64,000 nt of DNA from Phoronis australis (lineage: Eukaryota > Phoronida > Phoronidae). Each line of letters opens with the position of its first letter. The stretch's first letter is position 1. Both the position numbers and the translations under genes were made by a program. The stretch covers positions 2,752 through 66,751 of the forward strand of contig NMRA01000717.1 of the NCBI GenBank assembly GCA_002633005.1. The letters are read 5' to 3'. Of the stretch, positions 19,005 to 34,000 are shown piece after piece. The notes beneath the pieces were generated by a model. That model made no database searches, was not told the DNA's origin, and worked only from the letters and a program-made list of their open reading frames with translations.

Positions 19005-22000
19005 CTGCAAAAGAAGAAAACAAAAACCTCGGATATGATTACCAGGCAAGTTTAGCTACTGCTATCTGATGGAAATGTGATGCTAGATCACACATTCAAT
19101 ACCAAAACAGTTGTTCACTAAGACTGGGGAAAAAAAGCAGTGACCGACATCTCACAATGCAACGGAGGTTTATTTATCAACCATCAGGAGGATGTTTTAC
19201 CAAGGATTCTAGTCAACTATTTGTTGGTGAGAATCTGCAGCTGGAAAATTGGGAGTGCACAAAAAGGGACCCATTTCCCCAAAAAGACTCCCATTTCGTA
19301 GAGTTTCTTCCATTAAATATTATTTCATTTCTATAACTCCCACAGAGACCCCTTTTGTGAAAAAAGGCAATGTTTCGAAGGGAAACTGGCTGTTCAAAAC
19401 CCATCCCTCTCAGCAACGCATATGCTGTGTCCCATTTGAAAATGGAAGAAAAATAGCATGCTGTTACCTTCATCGCTCGACCCTTGGTTTCTATCGGTAA
19501 CAATATAGATGAGACAGCTGCCAGTAAACACATACTGCTATACACAGCAACAGTGGCATACACAGAGTATTGAAGTAGCACCTGAAATTACAGAAAACCT
19601 GACTTATTATGTTCAAACAGAGCAATTTTTCTATTGTAAGCGTGAAAATGACTAGAAAGATAAATAAATAATAAACATTATAAACAGGTATAAATAAGGG
19701 AGAGTGGAAGACTAACGTTAAATTATTGGCAAAAGAGGGCACTCACTGATCAACAATTCCGACCACAGAGTCTTCAGATTGGCTAACACTAAAATGCATG
19801 AACTCGTACTAAATTTACTATGCAAAACCTTGAGGTATTTTTTGCAAAATGACACCATTGTTTTTCGTAGAAAACATTCACTGCACACGAAGCCTGTGCT
19901 GTGCTCATGAAAAGTATAGAATAACATAACAGTAGATACAATTTTTTTCTAGTTTTCAAAATTATCGTGACAGACCATCTGGAGTTGGCAGGCAGGCAAC
20001 ATGGACGGTCAGAAAAACACAAGTCTTTCAGCTCAATTACTCTTTCTTGTACTTTAATCTGACAATATTAACATAAGAGTTTTCTGAAGAATTAGATGCT
20101 TGATTTCATTTTTCGTCCTTTGTGTGGACGGAAACAGAGCCCACATTTGAATTCCCCATAAAAAGTTGAGCATACATCAAATAATCTTTTCCTCACAAAA
20201 CTCGACTAAGATGTGTGGGAGATAGCTGTAATTACAATCAGCTGATTTGATTGTCTATCCAATAGTCCCACTATAAACTGATCAGACGTAATTACCAGGT
20301 TTTATTACCTACACCTGCAGACCAAAGCACTATTTAGATCAGTGATAATAGCGTGAAACTCCCTGAAGTCCCTAAGTTCACTTCACAATCATAACACCGT
20401 GATGAAGCTTCTACTTATTGTACATGTCCAAGATTTCATTTGTCAGCCTAATCGTGTCATTAAGTGACAAGACTTTACTGTATATTCAGCAGAATCACAG
20501 CGTGTGACAATGGTACCCATCATGGCTGTTAAAGCTGTTAGAATTAAGTCTCAACTTGTCCTTACCCAGATGAGAAGTGATATCTGGGTTTATAGCGGAC
20601 TGACAGTTCATGCTCGGGCATAAAATGACATGTCATGATAACCTGACTTGCTGAGCCTCGTCTCAAGCAATAACGAACTGTCAGTTCTTTCAAAGTCATG
20701 AAATCGCCTCCAGTTTGAATAAGGAACAATTTGAGACCAATTTCATAATGGTTACGAGGTCTAAATCAAAAGTTAGTTTTTGTGATGAAAATCGGCTTTA
20801 TGGCTGCTTTGAAGTTATGTTGGACTCCAGAAAAGTGACCAAATCTAGCTAACTTCAGAACATCGTATCTCAGAAATGGCTGATCCCATACAACTGTCAG
20901 ATAGTGTGCTTTATGCCCTGTTCTCTAAAATATGTAACAGTTACAAATAATGCTTTAAAATATCACTTTTTATGATTTTACAGAAAAATAAGATGTTATC
21001 ATGGACATAAATATCAAATGAAATTTGGTTAATCATGTTATTGACAGATTGTTTTGCTATCAATGTACCTAATTCTTCTGGCTTACTTTTACTTCAAAGG
21101 CATGGCCTCGTGACTAAAGTGGTTTCAGATTGGTCAAAAATCGAAATCTACATACATTCTACTTATATTTGGCTAAATGCATAGACTAATATTAAGGTCC
21201 TACATAACATGATAAAAATTCTCCAATTTGAGCCAGTTTCTAGAATTTGGGACACGGGAACTCCTGCAAAAATTGAATGTTCTTCATTCTAGAACTTGGG
21301 ACAAGGACGATTTTGGCATCCATCATATTTATCAAATTTTGGACAGCGTGTTTTCAATCTACAGAGTGGGTAATTTTGCAATATTTCTGGAGATTTTTGA
21401 ATTTGGGACAGACAATATTGCCTGTTTCTAGAATTTGGGATAAGATCTGACCTTGAGCAAAAACAATTACTTTTTACTGTGTCCCAAATTGGAGAATTTA
21501 TACCATAACAGTTACAATCCTTGAAGCCCTTGGTGACTTGGAGCTCACGAGCACTCCTCAGCTTACAGTAGATATGAAATAGTTAGTTACCTGAGCCACA
21601 AACGGGGTGACAATGGCACCGACCCTGGCCGCACCACTGCATGTTCCCAGACCCAGAGCTCGCACTGACGTGGGATAAACCTGGGAAGTCAGAACAACCA
21701 TGATTATAATTGCTGTTACTAGGTTCCATCAATTATAATTAGCCCACTTTCCATAGCCANTGCCCTGTTGATCCCATACATATGAAACTGTCAGATAGTA
21801 TGCTTTATGCCCTGTTGATCCCATACATATGAAACAGTCAGATAGTATGCTTTATGCCCTGTTGATCCCATACATATGAAACAGTCAGATAGTATGCTTT
21901 ATGCCCTGTTCTCTAAAACACGTAACAGTTACAAATAATGCTTTAAAATATCACTTTTTATGATTTTACAGAAAAATAAAATGTTATCATGGACATAAAT

Positions 22001-25000
22001 ATCAAATGAAATTTGGTTAATCATGTTATTGACAGATTGTTTTGCTATCAATGTACCTAATTCTTCTGGCTTACTTTTACTTCAAAGGCATGGCCTCGTG
22101 ACTAAAATGGTTTCAGATTGGTCAAAAATCAAAATCTACATACATTCTACTTATATTTGGCTAAATGCATAGACTAATATTAAGGTCCTACATAGCATGA
22201 TAAAAATTCTCCAATTTGAGACAGTTTCTAGAATTTGGGACACGGGAACTCCTGCAAAATTGAATGTTCTTCATTCTAGAACTTGGGACAAGGGCGATTT
22301 GGCATCCATTATATTTCTCAAATTTTGGACAACGTGTTTTCAATCTACAGAGTGGGAAATTTTGCAGTATTTCTGGAGATTCTTGAATTTGGGACAGACA
22401 ATATTGCCTGTTTCTAGAATTTGGGATAAGACCCGACCTTGAGCAAAAATTTTTATTTTTTACTGTGTCCCAAATTGGAGAATCTATACCATAACAGTTA
22501 CAAGCCTTGAAGCCCTCGGTGACTCAGAGCTCACGACCACTCCTCAAGTTACAGTAGATATGATATAGTTAGTTACCTGAGCCACAAACGGGGTGACAAT
22601 GGCACCGACCCTGGCCGCACCACTGCATGTTCCCAGACCCAGAGCTCGCACTGACGTGGGATAAACCTGGGAAGTCAGAACAACCATGATTATAATTGCT
22701 GTTACTAGGTTCCATCAATTATAATTAGCCCACTTTCCATAGCCAAGTAGAGGTCAAAGGTCATATCAGTGGGTATAAAAGGCAAAAACAATCCATTGGT
22801 CAGAATCTGTAGTAGTGAACTTTGTCAGAGAGAGGTACTAAAATAGCCAAAGGTGGACGTTTTCCACCAGAAAAACAACAGAAATCAAACAAATAAAAAT
22901 TACGTCAATAAAATGAGATTATATTATTTTGTGTACTTCAAACAAACTGCATGATGGCAACATCTGCATGCCACATATTAAGTAAAAATCAAGCTTAAAA
23001 TTATGTTCAGTAAAATAAAGAAACGTTGAAGTCAATTAAATTTTCAATATCAATCAGACTAACTGCATGTTCATGTCTTTAGACAGCACATTAAGTACAA
23101 ACAGAAGATTATGCAATAGCTACACTTTACCTCGGGAGTGTACACATAAGCAGCTTGAAATGCGCCTGTGATAAAGGCTCTCGCCACGAAGATGAACGTT
23201 ATGGTAACAGGCCTGAAAAGTATCATTTGCAACTAAGAGAGTTACCGTAGTAAAGATAGAAGCCTGGGTACAAATTGTAAAATTTGACATTAAAATTCAA
23301 AGGAAAGATCGCAAAAATTCTTGATAGCACATATCGAGTTATTTACACTATTAATTACACAAACAATCAAAAATGAACTGAGCTTTTGATCAGCAAAGCA
23401 TTTAAATAAGTATTGACTGCAATGATGGAGTGTGGTCTCGTCATACAAATTCACACAGACTAACAACTTTTTGATACACATTTCTACATAAGCTTTTTCT
23501 TAACTTCAGCAAAACTACTAGACAATTGAGAAAATGTTTAATCCCACAATATTAACATGAAGCCACTGGCAACTGCTCTAGAAATAACCCAAAGAGATAT
23601 CCAAAGCACACAATAATTTAGAAGGAAAATGTAACGGAAATGCCGCAATGCTCTATGGATCATGCACGCATGCCTGATCCACTGTTCGATAGCAGTGAAG
23701 TGAAGTACACTCATTTAACAACCATATGGTGTTCGGTGCATAACATGACTTACCAACTACAACTGAAAGTTGATCCTTCGTAAACAACAATTTGAGCGTC
23801 CAAAAATTGCTTCTAATCAGAGTAAGGTATGAGTTGAGACCGATTTTCAAGCACCAGCAAGTGGCTTTGCCAAAAGTAAGTGTGTTGGTACCAAAAATGC
23901 CACGAGACAGCAGGCAATAATTTCTTAAAGGATCCCGTATTTTGCGAATCAGATTTACGCCTGTTATTCAGTAGAGAAAACTGGTTCTCAAAATGCGGGA
24001 CCTTGCAAGTGACTATGACGGAAGGAAACATTGGATGTAGCATGGGAAACAAAAAATGACACTTAAATGACCTTGACCTAACCTTGAGACACATATGGCA
24101 ACTAGCCCAATGAAGACGCTGAACGCCACAAATTCGGCACACATGGTTTTCTTGCGACCAATCAGTTCTATCACAAACAGAGTTATTAACAAGCCTACAA
24201 AAGAAAAAGTCATGGAAACACCTGTTCAATGTAAAATTTTCTATGGACCTCAGTAAAAGTGAAGTTGAGATTTTTCAAAATATCGCACAGTAAATCGATA
24301 TAAGTTTTTAAGTGACAAGTTCTTAACACAAGACAAAAAACATATCAAGGACATTGGCTTCCAAGTGGACTTTAGCACAAAGACAGTTCACTGAATTTAA
24401 TATGTGTTTCCCAGGCAGAAAGTTAGATGCTAGTCATTGCAGTAGTAAAAGTGCACTAAAAATAATGCTTTTGAAAGACAGTGACCTACAAAATAAATTT
24501 GCTATTTGAACATACACAAGTCTTGCATTAATGTTGTTACGGATGATTTGCAGGTTAATTGTGTTCATTATGTATTTTAAATGTGAGGTCTTTTGTTTTG
24601 CTTAGCGTTAGTTTTCTGCCTCGCCGCTAGGCACTTTCTAGGCTATTGTTTCACTGGCTTGCCATTTGACTCTGCCCGCATCATTTGAAGCGTCAAGTNT
24701 TGAGCGTCCAAAAATTGCTTCTAATCAGAGTAAGGTATGAGTTGAGACCGATTTTCAAGCACCAGCAAGTGGCTTTGCCAAAAGTAAGTGTGTTGGTACC
24801 AAAAATGCCACGAGACAGCAGGCAATAATTTCTTAAAAGATCCCGTATTTTGTGAATCAGTTTGACGCCTGTTATTCAGTAGAGAAAACTGGTTCTCAAA
24901 ATGCGGGTCCTTGCAAGTGACTATGACGGGAAGACACATTAGATATAGCATGGGAAACAAAAAATGACACTTAAATGACCTTGACCTAACCTTGAGACAC

Positions 25001-28000
25001 ATATGGCAACTAGCCCAATGAAGACGCTGAACGCCACAAATTCGGCACACATGGTTTTCTTGCGACCAATTAGTTCTATCACAAACAGAGTTATTAACAA
25101 GCCTACAAAAGAAAAGTCATGGAAACAACTGTTCGATGCAAAAATTTCTACGGACCTCAGTAAAGGTGAAGTTGAGATTTTTCAAAATATCGCAAAGTAA
25201 ATCGATATAAGTTTTTAAGTGACAAATTTTTAACACAAGACCAAAAACATATCAAGGACATTGGCTTCCAAGTGGACTTTAGCACAAAGACAGTTCACTG
25301 AATTTAATATGTGTTTCCCAGGCAGAAAGTTAGATGCTAGTCATTGCAGTAGTAAAAGTGCACTAAAAATAATGCTTTTGAAAGACCAGTGACCTACAAA
25401 ATAAATTTGCTATTTGAACATACACAAATCTCGCATTAGTGTAGTAGGTGCAACAATTAGTGAGTGACTTGACTCAGTAACCAATCTTGGATACTCACCG
25501 AAAAGGTTAAATGAATTCGGACCTTTTTAGGTCAATAACTAAGTCTTAACAGGTTCCATCGTGACCTAATCTAGGTTTGAAAAGGTCCAAGCGATGACTT
25601 GAACCCCAAGTGAGAAAAGGTGTAACCAAGTACAGTGGAGCCCACTAAATGTCATTTCGGACAACAGAACATTTTACTAATAATCATGAAATGTCACAAA
25701 TTTATTAATCAGTTCCATAAAATTCATGTAATTCTATCAAGATAATCCACATATGCTTTGTCATATTTTCGTATCTTGACATTAAAAAATCAGCAAAATT
25801 GATTCTCACCTATGTATATCTTTGCTTTTCTGTCCAAAAACTAACCAAATCCGTCTCATTATAAATTCATTCGGATCTTGGCACCGAGGGTAAAATTCAA
25901 TCATGTCCTGTTTACCAGTCTTACTCTGAGTCTCCATCTAGCATTAGCTCATAAAAGACAATGGTTATGATCATCACCAAGTCAAAACTCGCTTAATCAT
26001 AATTAACGTCAAAACCGAGGGTATGATATTAAGCGGGCTCCTCTTGTACAACTTGTACTACTAACATAACACAACTCAATACCTGCATATCCTTACCTGG
26101 AAATTCAGCCAGCGTAGTCCATAATAAGAACCCATAATCTGTCATAGACAATACTTTACATTCCAGTCTACAGCCAGGCTCCACGGCATCAGCAGAACCT
26201 AATAAATAATTCGATGGATCAGTAAATCGATCGCGTCACGAATCATTTAGTTAACAGAAGGATAAAGTCACACAGCAACATTCTTTACCACCAGCAGGAT
26301 CAAAAGTATTAAGGCTTCAATTTCTCTACAAAATAGAAGAGTTAAAGTCTAGATAGAAATATTGAGAATGGAGTAGGCTTCATCAAGTCTACTTACTAGG
26401 ACAGCCAGATACATCAGATGCTTCCAACAGTTCTGTAGCCATGAGCACCACACCGTAGTAGGAAAACGCACTAGCAAACCTAAAGTGTGAAATTCAAAAA
26501 TATGGTTCTTGTTTTACTCAGGAAACAAAAGAATCTGCTAACCTCTGTTTGATGATGCTAAAACTGTTTAATTTTATTTTGCTTAAAAGTTTTAAGAAAA
26601 GTTGATAGTTTTGCTTGTNGTGCACCAATTAGTGAGTGACTTGTCTCAGTAACCAATCTTGGATACTCACTGAAAAGGTTAAATGAATTCGGACCGTTTT
26701 AGGTCAATAATTAAGTCTCAACAGGTTCCATCATGACCTAATCTAGGTTTGAAAAGGTCCAAGTGATGACTTGAACACCAAGTGAGAAAAGGTCTAATCA
26801 AGTACAGTGGAGCCCACTTAATGTCATTTCGGATAACAGAACATTTTGCTAATAATCATGAAATGTCAAAAATTTATTAATCAGTTCCCATAAAATTCAT
26901 GTAATTCTATTAAGATAATCCACATTCTCGTATTTTAACATTAAAAAATCAGCAAAATTGATTCTCACCTATGTATATCTTTGCTTTTCTGTCCAAAAAC
27001 TAACCAAATCCATCTCATTATAAATTCATTCGGATCTTGGCACCGAGGGTAAAATTCAATCACGTCCTGTTTACCAGTCTTACTCTGAGAGTCTCCATCT
27101 AGCATTAGCTCATAAAAGACAATGGTTATGATAATCACCAAGTCAAAACTCGCTTAATCATAATTAACGTCAAAACCGAGGGTATGATATTAAGCGGGCT
27201 CCTCTGTACAACTTGTACTACTAACACAAGATAACTCAATACCTGCATATCCTTACCTGGAAATTCAGCCAGCGTAGTCCATAATAAGAACCCATAATCT
27301 GTCATAGACAATACTTTACATTCCAGTCTACAGCCAGGCTCCACGGCATCAGCAGAACCTAATAAATAACTCGATGGATCAGTAAATCGATCGCGTCACG
27401 AATCATTTAGTTAACAGAAGGATAAAGTCACACAGCAACATTCTTTACCACCAGCAGGATCAAATTTATTAAGGCTTCAATTTCTCTACAAAATAGAAGA
27501 GTTAAAGTCTAGATAGAAATATTGAGAATGGAGTAGGCTTCATCAAGTCTACTTACTAGGACAGCCAGATACATCAGATGCTTCCAACAGTTCTGTAGCC
27601 ATGAGCACCACACCGTAGTAGGAAAACGCACTAGCAAACCTAAAGTGTGAAATTCAAAAATATGGTTCTTGTTTTACTCAGGAAACAAAAGAATCTGCTA
27701 ACCTCTGTTTGATGATGCTAAAACTGTTTAATTTTATTTTGCTTAAAAGTTTTAAGAAAAGTTGATAGTTTTGCTTGTATGACTACTTTGTGTCTCCCTC
27801 GGCTTATTTCATGTGCCAATTTAATGTAAGTGTATAATTCATGACAAGTGATTTGTCAAATAAATAGTTCACAAACCACAACTACTAGGATCTTTACCAC
27901 AGGCATTCCTGAAAAAGCAGTTGATATTAAAAGTTCAGAGCTTGATTTTTACCATAGTTTAGAAGTGTCATTTTCCAAGTAGACCCTAGCAGAATTTTTA

Positions 28001-31000
28001 TTTGTTTACTAAACAGTGTTCACCAAATCAAAAAGTGTCCCAAAATACAGACATTCTCACTCTGGTAAATATTGCAAATTGGTGGTCCACTAGACATTGT
28101 AATTATCAAAGGTAATATTTTGATATGCAAATTTGTGTCCAAAACCCGGCCCACCAATTTTAAACCCATATTTACCTCATAAATGCATATTTACAAGTGC
28201 CTAATGTCAGATAAAAACAAGCACCACCTGAAGGTTACTTGGTGCTTACCAGGTGATCCAAAGTAAAATGGTTGTCACCCTATATTCTGGTGTGAACAAA
28301 TCTTTGATTCTTCCTCGCTTCACATTCTGTGAACAAATAATCACATGGTTAAGAAATGGCCAATAAGGACGAATCACCTCTGTTCTATTTTAACTTAAAA
28401 ACACTTCTGTACATATTAAGTGATATTTCAGTCTCATAATTGAAAAAGCAATTCATGTACAACTGTTTCAGGAGGTTGATTTTCAACTCTGCAAAATTAA
28501 GTGTCCAATAAACAGAGACTACGATGGGAAACAATTCATAGCAATGTCTACTAAACAAAATTCTAAAATAAACCAGTATATAGCAAAAATTCTCCAACTT
28601 GGGACTGTGAAATTTAATTATTTCGCTTAAGGCCGGGGCTTGTCCCAAATTCTAGAAATAGGTGATGCAAGTCCTCCCAAATTCAAGATTCAGAGGAAAA
28701 ATGGCAAAAATTACCCACTCTGTACATTGAAAACAAACTGTCCGAAATTTGAGAAACATGATGAAAGCCAAAATCGTCCCAGGGTGGCATAAAACAAAAG
28801 TTGATTTCCGGGCGAACGTGTGGGTTTATTGCACAGAAGTCAGTGCAAATAGAACCCCTTACTGCAACCACTTTTTGAAACAGGAGTGTTGAAACAGATA
28901 ACAGTTACTAACTTGATGCGAGTGCTCAACTAGTTTGCCTAACAACATTGGTTTCTTATTTTCATTGGCAATCCTCTGTATAGTTTTCATCGCCTTGTCG
29001 GAGTGACCTCTGGTGACATCATACCTAGCACTCTCAGGTAACCACTGAAATTGAATACAGTCTATGTTAAAACCATCAGTTTACAGAAGCATTCAGAACC
29101 AGCATTAAAATCAAATGATAAGAAATACAGTACAGCCACTGAATTATTAGACCCGCTCCGGTGTCTCTCCGGTCTAGCCACCCGTGACCGTAACTGGAGA
29201 CAAAAATTTACGGTGTGACACAATACTTCACGACAAGTTTCAAGGAGTCCACAGCCATGTAAAGATGACTCTCAGCACAGGGGCACGTTTATTCGTATTT
29301 ACTAACCGCGGTTACTGTACATGTTTGTCGTTGATGGGATTGGCTCTTAAGTCGTAAATTGAACATGTACATGTAAGTGTAACACAAGATGAGCTGAAGG
29401 AAGACGTTTGTATGAACAACACGTGGAATTACAGAGTTAGTCGGAACCCAAGTGTGATAGATGACCGCTTGCAAAGATACTCTATAATATACTATAATGT
29501 CTTTGCAACTTGACCGAAACAACAGGCAATCAAGACGTTACATGTATTTTTACTGATTAGCCCGGTGCCCTGCCATGGTTACCATAGCTACCGAAGGCAT
29601 GAAGAAAGCGTGAGGTAAGCGTGACGGAGACGCGAAGAAAGCGTGAATGAGGCGTGAGGAAGGCGTTAAATACACTGGAGGTAAGCGTGAGGACTACCCG
29701 GAGAGTAGGCGTGAGGCGACCGTGACTGATTTCTGTCACGCCTGTGTTCCGGTTGCCCTCCGGTCTGGCCAGGCGTGAGGTAGCCCGGACGAAGTCTAAA
29801 AATTCAGTGGCTGTACTGTAGCAATTTGCACACTTTGGTGGCACAGCAAAAATGAATGTTGTGCCTAGTTGTTTAGGACACAATGTCTCACTTTAGCATC
29901 AAATTTAACAACGCAAACGTGAAAGCGTGTGTGCTCTAAACATACAGAACCATTTGTAGTTTGGACACAACCCCTCATTTTCAAGAATATTGGCAAATTC
30001 GTACATTTAGTGAATAATGACCTTGCATTGGTAACATTTCACAGTTCTAAATAATATATTACCTACAGAACACCTTGCCTTTAAATTACTCAAAGACTGG
30101 GAAAAAATCCTACCAACCATTACCAACAAGTGAGTGTTTATCCATTGATGATACATATCTTCATTTTTATGTTACACTATAAGACCTTAGTTGAAATAAT
30201 TTTCCAAGCGGAACATGACACTTTAAGGATTGGTCAGGAGAGAGTGTTATGAATAGTAGAATCTGTCACTTTAGAACAGAAATGCTTACCAAACAGCAAA
30301 TGATGAATACGAGGAGAGGCAATGCTGACAATGCCAGAAGCCATCTCCATCCTAGAGTGGGCATGACAATGAGAGCTAACAGCACTTCAAAACATGTCCC
30401 TATAGCCCAGAACACCTGAAAACAAATAAACGCAAAAGTACACGAATACTGAGCGGTCACTATTGCTGTATCGTAAATGGGGCAATTTAAGTTTATTCAT
30501 GAAAATCTTTTTCAACTCAATTGTTTCAAGTGTGATAGTGGCATATTTTATTGGAAAAAATAGTTTGTTGTTAAATGAAATTGATCCTTGAACCAGGTAT
30601 CTTGTCATTTGCGCTTGTACAGCCATTGTTCCGTCTTGTCAACTAAACCACGAGGCTGCACTGGTGTGCATATAGGAGTTGTGATAGTTTGGTCAGTTTC
30701 CCTAAGGACTGGGCTGTGGTTTGGTATGTTGGTTGGAACTGATTTAATCTAGTTGAATCAGTGTTTTTGCTTAAATAGGGAGTGTCCTGCCATTAAAACA
30801 TAATAACAGGCAGTCTGGTACACGTTGTAGCAGATGTGCACAGGCCACTGAGTTGAGGAGCTAGATACTTGATTCAAGGGTCTAGCAGTTTGCCCCAGTG
30901 GGACTCAAACCCAAGACCTCCGGTAAACGAAGCGAACACTTATCACACTTAGCCACACTGCCATTTTAAGCATTCAGCACTTTGGAACTACAAGTGTATA

Positions 31001-34000
31001 AAAAACCAGGACTGAAATGCCTAAGTTGGTTCTATTTTCAAAATATGAAGATGTGTCAAACTATTTTTCCTGAACTGTAGAGAAACATTACAGGAAAAAG
31101 TCATTAAGGATTTGATAATAAATGTCAGAGTTGTATTTCAGAAGCAGTTTGTGAGATCCCCAGGCCAAAGTGCACGTTAGGAGAATTTCAAACAACATGG
31201 ATCATACCTCAACCAGCACTATACATTTGGCCCTAGAGGTTGTAGGAAGGAACTCTGCATACAGGGTTATTCTGAAAAAAAATAGATTAGTACAGTAACA
31301 TTACCATACTGCGCCATGCATTAGGTGTCACAGACAGTGCCAAAGACAGTGCCAAAGACAGTGCGACAGACAGTGTCACAGAAAGTGTCAGACATTGTCA
31401 CAGACATTGTCACAGCCAGTGTCACAGACACTGTCACACAGAGTCACAGAGAGTGTAACAAGAGTGTCACAGACAGAGTGGACACAGAGAGTGTCACAGA
31501 GTGTCACAGACAGTACATGGGTGGTGCAACAACGAAAAAAGTGGGGGGCTAAAGCCTCCTCAGCCCCCCCCCCCTATGGTGCGCCGCCCATGCAGTGTCA
31601 CAGACAGTGTCACAGACAGTTTAACAGACAGTTTTACAGACAGTTTAACACTCATTTTGTTAAGTAAGGACAAAATGAAACAAGCTTTATTGTTAGGCAA
31701 TGATAGATTATTTGCTGAACAACATTCAGCGCTACAAACATGTCACTTAGATGTGTAGTTAAAGGAGTGTTAGTGCAATGTTTTNCCACAGCCGTGTAAA
31801 GATGACTCTCAGCACAGGGTCACGTTTATTCGTATTTACTAACCATGGTTACTGTACATGTTTGTCGTTGATGGGACTGGCTCTTAAGTCGTAAATTGAA
31901 CATGTACATGTAAATGTAACACAAGATGAGCTGAAGGTAAACGTTTGTATGAACAACACGTAGAATTACAGAGTTAGTCGGAACCCAAGTGTGATAGATG
32001 ACCGCTTGCAAAGATACTCTATAATATACTATAATGTCCTTGCAACTTGACCGAAACGACAGTCACAATCAAGACGTTACATGTATTTTTACTGATTAGC
32101 CCGGTGCCCTACCATGGTTACCATAGCTACCGAAGGCGTGAAGAAAGCGTGAGGCAAGCGTGACGGAGGCACGAAGAAAGTGTAAACGAGTCGTGAGGAA
32201 GGCGTTAATTAAACTGGAGCTAAGTGTGCGGACTACCCGGAGAGTAGGCGTAAGGCGACCGTGACTGATTTCTGTCACGCCTGTGTTCCGGTTGCCCTCC
32301 GGTCTGGCCAGGCATGAGGTAGCCCGGACGAAGTCTAAAAATTCAGTGGCTGTACTGTAGCTTTGGACAATTATAGTTTGCGGTGACAATCTAGCAACAA
32401 AAAACAACCAACAAACGCCACAGGGTCCACTAAGATTGAGTAAAATTAGGAATTCGAAGAAATAAAAAGTCTCTGATGGTCTCCATTATCAAAAGAGGTT
32501 TTTAAAGCTGGCGCTGTTTTAACCGGAGTGAGCTTAAGCGAAACACAAAGATTCTGCTGTATGTATTACATCAATACAAACTAGATGCAGTCCTTCTTCT
32601 GAAAATATTTGGTATTTACAATTTGCACATTTTGGTGGCACATCAAAAATGAATGTTGTGCATAGTTGTTTAGGACACAATGTCTCACTTTAGCATCAAA
32701 TTTAACAACGCAAACGTGAAAGCGCGTGTGCTCTAAACATACAGAACCATTTGTAGTTTGGACACAACCCCTCATTTTCAAGAATATTGGCGAATTCGTA
32801 CAAGTAGTGAATAATGACCTTGCGTTGGTAACATTTCACAGTTCTAAATAATATATTACCTACAGAACACCTCGCCTTTAAATTACTCAAAGACTGGGAA
32901 AAAATCCTACCAACCATTACCAACAACTGAGTGTTTATCCATATATATCTTCATTTTTATGTTACACTATAAGACCTTAGTTGAAATAATTTTCCAAGCG
33001 GAACACGACACTTTAAGGATTGGTCAGGAGAGAGAGTGTTATGAATAGTGGAATCTGTCACTTTAGAACAGAAATGCTTACCAAACAGCAAATGATGAAT
33101 ACGAGGAGAGGCAATGCAGACAATGCCAGAAGCCATCTCCATCCTAGAGTGGGCATGATGATGAGAGCTAACAGCACTTCAAAACATGTCCCTATAGCCC
33201 AGAACACCTGAAAACAAATAAATGCAAAAGTACACGAAGACTGAGCGGTCACTATTGCTGTATCATAAATGGGCCAATTTAAGTTTATTCATGAAAATCT
33301 CTTTCAACTCTATTGTTTCAAGTGTGATAGTGGCATATTTTATTGGACAAAATAGTTTGTTGTTAAATGAAATTGATCCTTGAACCAGGTATCTTGTCAT
33401 TTGCGCTTGTACAGCCATTGTTCCGTCTTGTCAACTAAACCACGAGGCTGCACTGTTATGCATATAGGAGTTGTGATAGTTTGGTCAGTTTCCCTAAGGA
33501 CTGGGCTGTGGTTTGGTATGTTGGTTGGAACTGATTTAATCTAGTTGAATCAGTGTTTTTGCTTAAATAGGGAGTGTCCTGCCATTAAAACATAATAACA
33601 GGCAGTCTGGTACACGTTGTAGCAGATGTGCACAGGCCACTGAGTTGAGGAGCTAGATACTTGATTCAAGGGTCTAGCAGTTTGCCCCAGTGGGACTCAA
33701 ACCCAAGACCTCCGGTAAACGAAGCGAACACTTATCACACTTAGCCACACTGCCATTTTAAGCATTCAGCACTTTGGAACTACAAGTGTATAAAAAACCA
33801 GGACTGAAATGCCTAAGTTGGTTCTATTTTCAAAATATGAAGATGTGTCAAACTATTTTTCCTGAACTGTAGAGAAACATTACAGGAAAAAGTCATTAAG
33901 GATTTGATAATAAATGTCAGAGTTGTATTTCAGAAGCAGTTTGTGAGATCCCCAGGCCAAAGTGCACGTTAGGAGAATTTCAAACAACATGGATCATACC

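Larger units (their letters stand above)
20880..21759. repeat. Haplotype overlap block 2A (SVOP exon 14)
   Basis: Matches 21761-22745 across the single N at 21760. The 47-bp unit that begins tgccctgttgatcccat in block 2B occurs here only once. Confidence 0.85.
25448..26618. repeat. Haplotype overlap block 4A (SVOP exons 10-11)
   Basis: Matches 26620-27778, including both exons and the TA-flanked element, with small indels. Confidence 0.88.
26620..27778. repeat. Haplotype overlap block 4B (SVOP exons 10-11)
   Basis: Second allele of block 4A, directly after the single N at 26619. Confidence 0.88.
29249..31784. repeat. Haplotype overlap block 5A (SVOP exons 6-7)
   Basis: Largest duplicated block. 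Matches 31786-34576, apart from about 265 bases present only in 5B (about 32360-32625). Confidence 0.88.

Noticed and set aside
21591-27639. True internal exon duplications in SVOP
   Set aside because: Every duplicated exon pair is separated by a single N and shares its full flanking introns, so haplotype overlap explains them better.
30266-30962. Functional tRNA gene near the SINE head
   Set aside because: A- and B-box-like words are present, but the acceptor stem does not pair and the sequence continues into a repeated SINE body.
31325-31667. Overlapping open frames rich in Val-Ser/Thr-Asp repeats
   Set aside because: All frames are open because of the short tandem repeat; no start context, splice support or domain. 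Treated as low-complexity DNA.
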